64,000 bases of DNA from Mesorhizobium amorphae (lineage in GTDB: Bacteria > Pseudomonadota > Alphaproteobacteria > Rhizobiales > Rhizobiaceae): assembly GCA_003240775.1 (NCBI GenBank), contig QFNI01000005.1, positions 62,001-126,000 of the forward strand, read 5' to 3'. The translations under genes and the position numbers were made by a program. The notes below the pieces were generated by a model, which saw only the letters and a list, made by a program, of their open reading frames with translations, did not search any database and was not told where the DNA came from. This document shows positions 24,915 through 32,540 of the stretch, piece after piece (within the stretch, counting starts at the first letter, position 1; every line of letters starts with the position of its first letter).

Positions 24915-24986
24915 CCATGCCGTGCCCTTATGAAAGGCGGAGGCGTTGCGTTTTGGCTCCGGTCGATCCCTGCGGGAACCGTGAAC

Positions 24987-25163
24987 ATGACCGCTCAGAT
25001 TCTGATGTTTCCGCTCAAGGAGCGGATGGGTTCACCCGACAAGCAAGAAGAGGGGTCCTGCGAGATCCTGATCTTCTCGGGTGTGCGCTACGAACGCTAC
25101 GAGGAGCCGGCCGACGTGCCGGCGCCGCGCAGGACGGCCGGCAAGCGCCAGCCCAAGAGCTGA
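24987..25163 (+). CDS. Small conserved-type protein, possibly CtrA-controlled
   Basis: The 58-aa product starts MTAQILMFPLKERMGSPDKQ, continues EEGSCEILIFSGVRYERYEE and ends with a Pro/Arg/Lys-rich tail. Its ILIFSGVRYERYEE core is typical of short cytosolic proteins that recur next to unrelated genes in Hyphomicrobiales. The frame is open to a GTG/ATG further up (24930), but the start at 24987 leaves room for the CtrA box and its promoter. No functional motif is recognised. It converges on the 25164 gene with no spacer. Confidence 0.6.
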   Translation: MTAQILMFPLKERMGSPDKQEEGSCEILIFSGVRYERYEEPADVPAPRRTAGKRQPKS

Positions 25164-25691
25164 TCAGCCCTCGGGCAGGGTAGCGCAGCGAAAGCTGGCG
25201 ATCAGGCCATCCACGGCGGGCGCCCAGGTCGGGTCCGGCACGAAGGCGCGCAACACGGCGATGCCCTGCTCGGTGTCGGCCTGGAAGCGCACGGGCGCAT
25301 CGGCTTCCAGGGCTGCGGCCGCGCGCGCGGCGACCGACTGGCCGGGGTCCAGGATCTGGATGTCGAGGCGCCCGGCGAGCGTGCGGTCGGACACGCTGAA
25401 GAGGCTGTGGCCCTCGCGGTCGTGGACGGACACCGACCAGAAGGGCGAGCGGCCCTCGCCTTCGAGCCCAAGCGGGCCATCCGACAGATCGAAGCGGCAG
25501 GCGACCGTGCGGAAGAGCGGATCGCCGTCGCCCGCATCCCCCAGCGGCACCGTCTCGTAGAGCGCGCCGCGCGCGGCCAGGCGCGACCAAGCATCGCGCT
25601 CCGACACGAGCGGCAGAAGCAGGAGCACCACGAGGTGCACCACGGCGGCCCCCACGAGGCCGACCACCGTCGCATAAACGAACCTACCCAT
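25164..25691 (-). CDS. DUF1254-like membrane-anchored protein
   Basis: The 175-aa product has one N-terminal membrane segment (VYATVVGLVGAAVVHLVVLL) and an extracytoplasmic domain with DPLFRTVACRFDLSDGPLGL, SPFWSVSVHDREGHSLFSVS and RTLAGRLDIQILDP. This pattern matches short DUF1254-type proteins of rhizobia that stand beside a DUF1214 partner, as here. The partner's stop overlaps its start by 8 bases. They are probably two halves of one periplasmic complex. Function unknown. Confidence 0.7.
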   Translation of the reverse strand: MGRFVYATVVGLVGAAVVHLVVLLLLPLVSERDAWSRLAARGALYETVPLGDAGDGDPLFRTVACRFDLSDGPLGLEGEGRSPFWSVSVHDREGHSLFSVSDRTLAGRLDIQILDPGQSVAARAAAALEADAPVRFQADTEQGIAVLRAFVPDPTWAPAVDGLIASFRCATLPEG

Positions 25692-26280
25692 CGCAGGCCA
25701 CCTTGGACACGGTGGGAAGTGCGGTCTCGGCCTGGGCGAAGCTGCCCGACGCCGTGGGGTCGTAGAGGGTCAGGATGAAAGCGAGCGGGCCCGTGCCCCC
25801 GAGCCGCAGCCAGTTGCCGGAGGAGGGAAGGGCGCTCGCCGCGATGTCGAGCGCGCCGTCCTCGCCGCGCAGGGCCTGAAGCGCGTGCAGGGTGGCGGGG
25901 CGCGCGCCTTCGAGCACGAGCGGGGCGAGATCGGCATCAGCGGCGCGCAGGGTCCAGAACCGGCCGGGCGGCAGGGGGCCCTTGAGGCGGTAGGCGCATT
26001 CGCGCAGGAGCTTGTCGCCGCTTTCGTCGCGATGGGCCACGAAGGCTATGCCCTCGGCGCGGCCGAGCGGCAGGCGTCCGGTGGTGGCGAGAATCGCGGC
26101 CTCGTAGGGGTCGGCCGCATCGGGGCCGCCGCCCGGAACCGGCGTCCAGCCGGCGGTGGTGGGGTGGGTCGCCATGCGGTCGAGCGCCCAGTGCACGCTC
26201 GCCGCACCCCCGCCGATGGCGAGAAGGAGCGCCCAGACAGCGAGGCCCGCACGCGCGAGCAGGGAACGGGGCCGAAACAC
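25684..26280 (-). CDS. DUF1214-like membrane-anchored protein
   Basis: The 198-aa product has an N-terminal membrane segment (LAVWALLLAIGGGAASVHWA) and a periplasmic domain with DPYEAAILATTGRLPLGRAE, GPLPPGRFWTLRAADADLAP and GTGPLAFILTLYDPTASGSF, matching the DUF1214 fold. It precedes and overlaps the DUF1254-like gene and starts 17 bases after the penicillin-binding protein gene on the same strand, so all three may be co-transcribed. Its biochemical role is unknown; the context suggests the cell envelope. Confidence 0.78.
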   Translation of the reverse strand: MFRPRSLLARAGLAVWALLLAIGGGAASVHWALDRMATHPTTAGWTPVPGGGPDAADPYEAAILATTGRLPLGRAEGIAFVAHRDESGDKLLRECAYRLKGPLPPGRFWTLRAADADLAPLVLEGARPATLHALQALRGEDGALDIAASALPSSGNWLRLGGTGPLAFILTLYDPTASGSFAQAETALPTVSKVACDG

Positions 26281-26297
26281 GGGCGGCTCGCGAGCGC

Positions 26298-28403
26298 TCA
26301 GATGGCCGAAAGCACGCCGGGCGAACCGGCCGACTGCGCGGGCGGCTCACCGCGGAAGCGCTCGCCGAGCGCGCGCAGCGCCTTGGTGGTCTCGCTCGAC
26401 ATGAACTGAGGGCCCAGGTTTTCGAAGGCCAGCGCCTCGCTTTCGCCTTCGCCCACCTTGGGCGCGGTCTTGGCGACGAGGGCGGGATCGAGCAGCGGGT
26501 TCTGGATGCCGGGGATCGGGCGGATCACGACCCCGCGATGGGCGACCGTCATCAGGCGCTGCCAGACCATGGCGGGCAGCGAGCCGCCCGTCATCTCGTT
26601 GGTGGTGGTGTAGTCGTCGTTGCCGAGCCAGACGGCGGCCGTGAAATTGCCGGTGAAGCCGACATACCAGGCATCGCGATAGGCCTGGGTGGTGCCGGTC
26701 TTGCCGGCCGAGCGGATGCCGGGCAGCGCCGCGCGGCGGGCCGTGCCGACTTCCGGGATCTGGACCATGATGGAGTTCATGGAGGCGACGGCCTGCTCGG
26801 ACAGCACGCGATGGGGCGGGGGCGCGTTGCGGCGCCAGTCGAAGAAGACCTCGCCGCCGTGGGTGACGAGCTGGCTGACCCCGTGGCGCGTGCCCGCGAA
26901 GCCGCCATTGGCGAAGACCTCGTAGCCGGTGGCCTGGTCCATCACCGTCATGCCGGACGTGCCGAGCACCATGGTCTTGTGGTCGCTGATGGGCGATTCT
27001 ACGCCAAAGGCTTCGGTGAGCGCCTTGATGGGCTTGGTGGTGAGGTGCTCCTTGGCGAGCCGCACGGGCACCGTGTTCACCGAGCGGATCAGCGCCTGGG
27101 CGAGCGTCATGCGGCCCGAGAACGAGCGGCCGTAGTTCTTCGGGCTCCAGCCGTTCCAGGTGATGGGGGCGTCCGACACGACCGATTCCGGCTTGAAGCC
27201 GTTTTCCATGGCCGCGGCATAGACATAGGGCTTGAATGACGAGCCCACCTGGCGCTGGGCGCGGGTGGCGCGGTTGAACTGGCTCGCGCCGTAGTCGCGG
27301 CCGCCCACGATGGCGCGCACGGCGCCCTCGTTGTCGAGCAGCACGAGCGCGCCTTCGTTGACGCGGTACTGCTTGCCGAACTGGCGCAGGTGGAATTCGA
27401 GCGATTCCTCGGCGGCGGCCTGGAGCACGGGGTCGAAGGTGGTGCGCGCGACCATGGAGCGGACGGGGCTTTTGGCCGCCAGGCGCTTGGTTTCCTCGAA
27501 GGCCCAGTCGAGGAAGTAGTCGGGGCTCTTGATGAGGCCGCGATCCACCACGTCTGCGGGGTGGAGGCGGGCCTGGAGCACTTGGCCTTCCGACAGGAAG
27601 CGGCCTTGGACGAGGTTGGTCAGCACTTCGTTGGCGCGGGCGCGGGCCGCCGGAAGGTTGACATGGGGCGCGTATTTCGCGGGCGCCTTGAAGAGGCCGG
27701 CGAGCATCGCGGCTTCCGCCACCGAGAGGTCTTTCACCTCCTTGCCGAAATAGAAGTCGGACGCAGCCGTGATGCCGAAGGTGCCGCCGCCCATATAGGC
27801 GCGGTCGAGATAGAGCTGGAGGATTTCCTTTTTCGACAGGTTGGCTTCCAGCCAGAAGGCGAGGAACGCTTCCTTGACCTTGCGCTCGATGGTGCGCTCG
27901 TTGGACAGGAACAGGTTCTTGGCGAGCTGCTGGGTGAGCGTCGAGCCGCCCTGGACCACGGAGTTGGCGCGCACGTTCTCCGTCATGGCGCGGGCGAGGC
28001 CCAGGAAATCGATGCCGTAATGCTCGAAGAAGCGACGGTCCTCGGTTGCGAGCACAGCCTGGATCACGTGCTCGGGCATCTCGTCGACGGGCACCGAATC
28101 GCGCTGGATGATGCCGCGGCGGCCGATCTCGTTGCCGTGGCGGTCGAGGAAGGTGACGGCGAAATCGCCCTGCGAGCGCCAGTCGCCCACCGTTTCCTCG
28201 AAGGCGGGCATGGCGAGCACCAGCATCACGACGGAGCCGGCGGCTCCCAGGGTGAAGGCTTCCGAGGAGAGTTCCACGGCCGCGCGCTTCCAGCCCGACA
28301 CGCGGAAGCGGCGCGAGAAGATGGTGACGCGCTCCCACCAGTCGCGCGCAGCGAAGCCCGATTCGTAGACCGACGAATCGATCCACGCGTCGAGCGCCAG
28401 CAT
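26298..28403 (-). CDS. Bifunctional class A penicillin-binding protein (GT51 plus transpeptidase)
   Basis: This protein of at least 701 aa builds and cross-links peptidoglycan. After one membrane segment (SVVMLVLAMPAFEE region) comes the GT51 domain with catalytic Glu in VLATEDRRFFEHYGIDFLGL and the GGSTLTQQLAKNLFLSNERT motif. The transpeptidase domain follows with SSFK (nucleophilic Ser), SVNT and KTGTTQ. The ATG at 28403 has no clear ribosome binding site, and the frame is open beyond it. The protein-like sequence RIAENSLSDARPTGPTFLQR upstream suggests that the true start, perhaps a non-ATG codon, may be near 28470-28560. It is divergent from the GTA cluster. Confidence 0.9.
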   Translation of the reverse strand: MLALDAWIDSSVYESGFAARDWWERVTIFSRRFRVSGWKRAAVELSSEAFTLGAAGSVVMLVLAMPAFEETVGDWRSQGDFAVTFLDRHGNEIGRRGIIQRDSVPVDEMPEHVIQAVLATEDRRFFEHYGIDFLGLARAMTENVRANSVVQGGSTLTQQLAKNLFLSNERTIERKVKEAFLAFWLEANLSKKEILQLYLDRAYMGGGTFGITAASDFYFGKEVKDLSVAEAAMLAGLFKAPAKYAPHVNLPAARARANEVLTNLVQGRFLSEGQVLQARLHPADVVDRGLIKSPDYFLDWAFEETKRLAAKSPVRSMVARTTFDPVLQAAAEESLEFHLRQFGKQYRVNEGALVLLDNEGAVRAIVGGRDYGASQFNRATRAQRQVGSSFKPYVYAAAMENGFKPESVVSDAPITWNGWSPKNYGRSFSGRMTLAQALIRSVNTVPVRLAKEHLTTKPIKALTEAFGVESPISDHKTMVLGTSGMTVMDQATGYEVFANGGFAGTRHGVSQLVTHGGEVFFDWRRNAPPPHRVLSEQAVASMNSIMVQIPEVGTARRAALPGIRSAGKTGTTQAYRDAWYVGFTGNFTAAVWLGNDDYTTTNEMTGGSLPAMVWQRLMTVAHRGVVIRPIPGIQNPLLDPALVAKTAPKVGEGESEALAFENLGPQFMSSETTKALRALGERFRGEPPAQSAGSPGVLSAI

Positions 28404-28631
28404 GCGCCGCGAGATGCGTCGGCCAAGCCTTTGCAAGAAGGTGGGGCCCGTGGGCCTGGCGTCCGACAGGGAGTTCTCCGCAATCCGTCTGTACGCATGC
28501 CCGCGATTCCGCGACAGGCGATCCGAGCGTCCCTTCTCGTCCAGCAAAGGTAACGCGGCAATGTCGAAGAAACCAGATGCACGGAAGAATCCGGCGGCAG
28601 AGTCAACGAAGAAATATCTAGGAATAAATTC

Positions 28632-28660
28632 TTGACACCGTGACGGCGGTCCGCTAGTGT
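28632..28660 (+). promoter_or_regulatory. Sigma70-like promoter of the GTA cluster
   Basis: TTGACA (28632-28637), a 17-base spacer and TAGTGT (28655-28660) form a good housekeeping promoter, about 70 bases before the GTG start of the first GTA gene. The 325-base region 28404-28728 is the divergent control region shared with the penicillin-binding protein gene; its centre (28560-28630) is AT-rich. A consensus -35 box is notable for a GTA, which is normally kept silent in most cells. Confidence 0.6.
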
Positions 28661-28728
28661 CTGCGTATCGTCGGAGAGTTGCGCCTGAAGCCACCTCGAA
28701 GACGGATCCTGACATTGCGAGGCGGAAC

Positions 28729-29244
28729 GTGGACACGAAAGTGCGGGATGGCGCTGCGCGGTGGGTGGCCGCGCGCGCCCTGCTGGCGGGCGAGGAGCCC
28801 ACGGTCGCGATCGTGGCGGCGGTGCTCGACACGAGCGAGCGGGCGCTTCTGCGGCGGATCGAGGGGGAGCGCTGGATCGTGGCGGCACGCCGCGGAGACG
28901 ACGACACGCCGGCCGGCGAGCGGCTCGACCGGGTGGTGAGCTTTCTTCTGGCCGAAGTGGAAGAGATCGGCCGCGCAGCCGAGGAAAAGGGAACCGCGCT
29001 CGACAAGGCCCGGCTCGACGGGGTGTGGGCGATGATCCGCGCGGTGGAGAAGGTGGACGGTCTGGCGAAGGAGCGGGCGGAAAGCCTGGCGGGAAAACGG
29101 GATGGGGATCTTGCCGAACTCTTGCGCCGCATCGACGACCGCATCTTCGGCCTGGCCCAGGAGCTTGCAGCAGGTCAGCTGGGAGCATCGCGGATGGGCA
29201 TCGAGGAACCTGGACGCAGCGGGAGCGTGGGCGGTCCAGAATGA
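28729..29244 (+). CDS. GTA orfg1-like protein, putative small terminase
   Basis: From GTG 28729 the product has 171 aa and starts MDTKVRDGAARWVAARALLA, followed by an HTH-like segment (EEPTVAIVAAVLDTSERALL) and a helical region (AEEKGTALDKARLDGVWAMI, KDGDLAELLRRIDDRIFGL). The GTG has GAGGCGG upstream. Earlier in-frame GTG codons overlap the promoter and are rejected. Position and HTH-plus-helix layout agree with the GTA small terminase gp1, which binds DNA non-specifically to start headful packaging. Sequence similarity to the Rhodobacter protein is not obvious by eye, so the name rests on context. It overlaps the terminase frame. Confidence 0.65.
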   Translation: MDTKVRDGAARWVAARALLAGEEPTVAIVAAVLDTSERALLRRIEGERWIVAARRGDDDTPAGERLDRVVSFLLAEVEEIGRAAEEKGTALDKARLDGVWAMIRAVEKVDGLAKERAESLAGKRDGDLAELLRRIDDRIFGLAQELAAGQLGASRMGIEEPGRSGSVGGPE

Positions 29245-29251
29245 ATGGTTC

Positions 29252-30463
29252 ATGCATGCGCGGGGAGCGCAATACCTCGCGAGATTGCGGCCCGACACCT
29301 GGCTGGTGACGGGCGGGCGCGGGGCCGGAAAGACCCGGCTCGGTGCCGAATGGGCGAACGGCATGGCACGCGGCTTGCGCCCCTTCGCGGACGATCGTCA
29401 CGGAGTGATGGCGCTGGTGGGCGAGACGCTCGCCGATGTGCGCGAGGTGATGGTGGAGGGCCCGTCCGGCATCCTGGCACATGCGCGCGGCGACCGGGCG
29501 CGGTTCGAGGCGAGCCGGCGGCGCGTGGTGTGGGGCTCGGGCGCGGTGGCGCAGATCTTCTCCTCGGAAGACCCCGAAAGCCTGCGCGGGCCGCAGTTCT
29601 TCGCGGCCTGGTGCGACGAGCTCGCGAAATGGCGCCATGCGGAGGAAACCTTCGACATGCTGCAGTTCGGGCTTCGGCTGGGGCACCAGCCGCGCCAGCT
29701 GATCACCACGACGCCGCGGCCCACCGCGCTGTTCAAGCGGCTCTTGGGAGACGCGTCCGTTTTGAAGACGCGGATGGCGACACGCGACAACGCGGAGAAC
29801 CTCGCGCCGGGGTTCTTGCAGACCGTGACGCGGCGCTACGGCGGAACGCGGCTCGGGCGGCAGGAGCTGGACGGCGAACTGGTGGAAGACCGCGAGGGCG
29901 CGCTGTGGTCGCGCGCGGGCATCGATGCGGTTCGGGTGGCTGAAGCGCCCGATCTCGCCCGGATCGTGGTGGCGGTGGACCCGCCGGCGACATCCCATGC
30001 GGGGTCCGACGCCTGCGGGATCGTGGCGGCGGGATTGAGCGTGGACGGCACCTTCGCCGTACTCGCGGATGCGACGGTGCGCGGGGCCAAGCCGCAAGCC
30101 TGGGCGCGCACGGCCGTCGAGCTTTACCGGCGATTGCAGGCGGACACGATCCTGGCGGAGGTGAACCAGGGCGGGGACATGGTGACCGCCGTGATCCGCA
30201 CGGTGGACGGCCAGGTGCCCGTGAAGGCGGTGCGCGCCAGCCGGGGCAAGTGGCTGCGGGCGGAGCCGGTGGCGGCCCTCTACGAGCAGGGCCGCGTGCG
30301 GCATCTCGCGGGCCTCGCCGCGCTGGAAGACGAGATGTGCGACTTCGGGCCGGCGGGACTGTCGGGCGGGCGCTCGCCCGACCGGGTGGACGCGCTGGTC
30401 TGGGCGCTGGGCGAGCTGATGGCGGGCAGCGGGCAGGGCCCGCGCGTGCGCGGGCTTCGGTAG
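29252..30463 (+). CDS. GTA terminase large subunit (orfg2)
   Basis: The 403-aa packaging motor has Walker A GGRGAGKTR near residues 21-29, Walker B-like AAWCDELAKW, the coupling region LITTTPRPTALFKRLL, and a C-terminal RNase H-type nuclease with acidic residues in IVVAVDPPATSHAGSDACGI, ILAEVNQGGDMV and PDRVDALVWALGEL. This protein cuts and pumps DNA into GTA heads. The start is uncertain: the ATG at 29252 lacks a clear ribosome binding site, and the frame is open from 29102 through a plausible N-terminal stretch (WASRNLDAAGAWAVQNEWF), so a non-ATG start upstream is possible. Confidence 0.9.
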   Translation: MHARGAQYLARLRPDTWLVTGGRGAGKTRLGAEWANGMARGLRPFADDRHGVMALVGETLADVREVMVEGPSGILAHARGDRARFEASRRRVVWGSGAVAQIFSSEDPESLRGPQFFAAWCDELAKWRHAEETFDMLQFGLRLGHQPRQLITTTPRPTALFKRLLGDASVLKTRMATRDNAENLAPGFLQTVTRRYGGTRLGRQELDGELVEDREGALWSRAGIDAVRVAEAPDLARIVVAVDPPATSHAGSDACGIVAAGLSVDGTFAVLADATVRGAKPQAWARTAVELYRRLQADTILAEVNQGGDMVTAVIRTVDGQVPVKAVRASRGKWLRAEPVAALYEQGRVRHLAGLAALEDEMCDFGPAGLSGGRSPDRVDALVWALGELMAGSGQGPRVRGLR

Positions 30464-30478
30464 ATCAAAGGAAAGCGG

Positions 30479-31645
30479 ATGGCTTGGAACTGGCCATTTC
30501 CCCTGAGGGCGGGGAGGGACGGCGCGCGCCTGGAGCGCAAGGAGATGGGAGGTGGCGGCTTCATCGCCTTCCACCAGGGCGGCGAGGCGCGGTGGACGCG
30601 CTCGGACTATGCCGCACTCGCGCGCGAGGGCTTCATGCGCAACCCCGTCGCCCATCGCGCGGTGCGGATGGTGGCGGAGAATGCGGCGGCCGTGCCGCTG
30701 CTGCTTTACGGGGAGGGCGGCGAGGAGAGCGCCCATCCCCTGCTCGACCTGCTCGCGCGGCCCAACGGCAGGCAGGGCGGCACGGCTTTTCTGGAAACGC
30801 TGTTCGGGCACCTCCTGATCGCGGGCAACGCCTATCTGGAACTGCTGGAAGCCGGCGACACGCGCGAACTGCATTTGTTGCGCCCCGACCGGGTTTCGGT
30901 GGTGGCCGACGCGCGGGGCTGGCCGGTGGCGCTCGACCATCGCGAGGGCTCGAACAAGCGGCGGATCGGGTTGGGGGAGGCGGCACACCAGATCGCGCTG
31001 TTTCACCCGCTCGACGACCATCACGGCTTTCCGCCCCTGGAAGCGGCGCTGATGGCGCTCGACACGCACAATGCGGCGAGCCGGTGGAACAAGGCGCTGC
31101 TCGACAACTCCGCCCGGCCATCCGGCGCGCTCGTCTATGCGCCCAAGGATGGCGGGCACCTTTCCGACGAGCAGTTCGACCGGCTGAAGGAGGAACTGGC
31201 CGAGACCTATGGCGGCCCGAACGGGGCTGGGCGCCCGCTTCTGCTCGAAGGCGGGCTCGACTGGAAGCCGATGGGGCTGAGCCCCAAGGACATGGATTTC
31301 CTGGAAGCGCGCAACGCCGCGAGCCGGGACATCGCACTCGCGGTCGGCGTGCCGCCGATGCTGCTCGGGCTGCCGGGCGACAACACCTACGCGAACTACC
31401 TCGAAGCCAACCGGGCCTTCTTCCGCATGACGGTGCTGCCCCTGGCGAGCCGCGTGGCGCGCGAGCTGGGCGGCTGGCTGGGGGGCATGTGGGGCGAGGC
31501 GCTGCGGCTCGAGCCCGATGCCGACCGCGTGGACGGGCTGGCCGCCGAGCGCGACGCGCTCTGGGCGCGGCTGGGGGCGGCAGGCTTCCTGGACGAGAAC
31601 GAGAAGCGCGAGGCGGTGGGCTACGGCCCGCGCGCGGCCGGATGA
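30479..31645 (+). CDS. GTA portal protein (orfg3)
   Basis: The 388-aa protein is an HK97-type portal. Typical parts are REGFMRNPVAHRAVRMVAEN near residue 50, GNAYLELLEAGDTRELHLLR, the helical core with AASRWNKALLDNSARPSGAL and KDMDFLEARNAASRDIALAV GVPPMLLG, and the final DENEKREAVGYGP. It forms the dodecameric ring through which DNA enters and to which the tail attaches. AAGGAAAG precedes the ATG. The stop overlaps the open frame of the next gene. Confidence 0.93.
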   Translation: MAWNWPFPLRAGRDGARLERKEMGGGGFIAFHQGGEARWTRSDYAALAREGFMRNPVAHRAVRMVAENAAAVPLLLYGEGGEESAHPLLDLLARPNGRQGGTAFLETLFGHLLIAGNAYLELLEAGDTRELHLLRPDRVSVVADARGWPVALDHREGSNKRRIGLGEAAHQIALFHPLDDHHGFPPLEAALMALDTHNAASRWNKALLDNSARPSGALVYAPKDGGHLSDEQFDRLKEELAETYGGPNGAGRPLLLEGGLDWKPMGLSPKDMDFLEARNAASRDIALAVGVPPMLLGLPGDNTYANYLEANRAFFRMTVLPLASRVARELGGWLGGMWGEALRLEPDADRVDGLAAERDALWARLGAAGFLDENEKREAVGYGPRAAG

Positions 31646-31656
31646 GGAGGAAACGC

Positions 31657-31986
31657 ATGAGCGAGTGGGGAGAAGCGGCCTGGCTCTGGGCGGCCAAGGG
31701 CGCGGGCGCGGTGGCGGGCTCGGCCGTGTCGCTCGCCTACATCCTGCCCCAGGGGCGGCGGGAGGCCGCGACGCGGTTTCTGGTGGGGGTGGCCTGCGGG
31801 CTGACCTTCGGCGGCACGGCGGGGCTGAAGATCGTGGCCGAGCTGCACCTGGAGCGGCTGATCGGGCCGGGCGAGACGGTGCTGATGGGCTCGGCGGCGG
31901 CCAGCCTCTGCGCCTGGTGGGCGCTGGGCTTTCTTCTGCGCGCCTTTCACGTGCCGCCATCGGGCAAGGGAGAGCGGCATGGATGA
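31657..31986 (+). CDS. GTA orfg3.5-like membrane protein (DUF6107 type)
   Basis: The 109-aa product starts MSEWGEAAWLWAAKGAGAVA and has two or three hydrophobic segments (SLAYILPQGRR border, FLVGVACGLTFGGTAGLKIV, VLMGSAAASLCAWWALGFLL). AGGAGG is 6 bases before this ATG, which decides it over the ATG at 31642. Proteins of this kind occupy the same place, between portal and prohead protease, in rhizobial GTAs. The function is unknown. Its stop overlaps the protease start by 8 bases. Confidence 0.72.
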   Translation: MSEWGEAAWLWAAKGAGAVAGSAVSLAYILPQGRREAATRFLVGVACGLTFGGTAGLKIVAELHLERLIGPGETVLMGSAAASLCAWWALGFLLRAFHVPPSGKGERHG

Positions 31987-32533
31987 GCCGTTGGAGCGCA
32001 AGCGCGCGGAGGTGGCGCTCGACCGGATCGGCAGCGACGGGACGTTTGCGGGCTATGCCAGCCTGTTCCACGTGGCCGATCTCGGGCGCGACGTGGTGGA
32101 GCCCGGCGCGTTTCGCCGCTCGCTGGACAAGCGGGGCGCAAGCGGGGTGCGGATGCTGTTCCAGCACGACCCCGCCCAGCCGATCGGCACCTGGCTGGAG
32201 CTGAAGGAGGACCGCCGCGGCCTGTTCGTGCGGGGGCGGCTGGCGACGGGCGCGGCCAAGGCGCGCGAGGTGTTGAGCCTGATGGAGGCGGGCGCGGTGG
32301 ACGGGCTGTCCATCGGTTTCCGCACGGTGCGCGCGGCGCCCGACAAGGGGCGCGGCCTGCGCCGCATCCTGGAGGCCGACCTCTGGGAGATCTCGATCGT
32401 GACCTTTCCCATGCAGCCCGACGCGCGGGTGACGGCGCTCAAGGCGCGCCCGCGCGTGCGGATGCCGCCGGGCACGCCCAGCCTCGCCGTCGTGATCCGG
32501 CGGGCGGCGAAGATCATCAACCCGAAAGGATGA
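31979..32533 (+). CDS. GTA prohead protease (orfg4, HK97 U35 family)
   Basis: The 184-aa protein shows the U35 protease pattern: GYASLFHVADLGRDVVEPGA, then the catalytic His in RMLFQHDPAQPIGTW and the Ser in VDGLSIGFRTV, with DLWEISIVTFPMQPDARVTA closing the domain. It matures the head by removing the capsid N-terminal scaffold part. It starts inside the end of the g3.5 gene and is followed by the capsid gene after 7 bases, the usual order. Confidence 0.92.
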   Translation: MDEPLERKRAEVALDRIGSDGTFAGYASLFHVADLGRDVVEPGAFRRSLDKRGASGVRMLFQHDPAQPIGTWLELKEDRRGLFVRGRLATGAAKAREVLSLMEAGAVDGLSIGFRTVRAAPDKGRGLRRILEADLWEISIVTFPMQPDARVTALKARPRVRMPPGTPSLAVVIRRAAKIINPKG

Positions 32534-32540
32534 GAAAGTG

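Noticed and set aside
28657..28728. Earlier GTG start for GTA orfg1
   Set aside because: It lies inside the -10 element of the promoter at 28632-28660, so it cannot be on the transcript from that promoter.
30250..31656. Long upstream extension of the g3.5 frame
   Set aside because: It overlaps the portal gene in another frame and reads Gly/Ala/Arg-rich; the AGGAGG before ATG 31657 decides the start.
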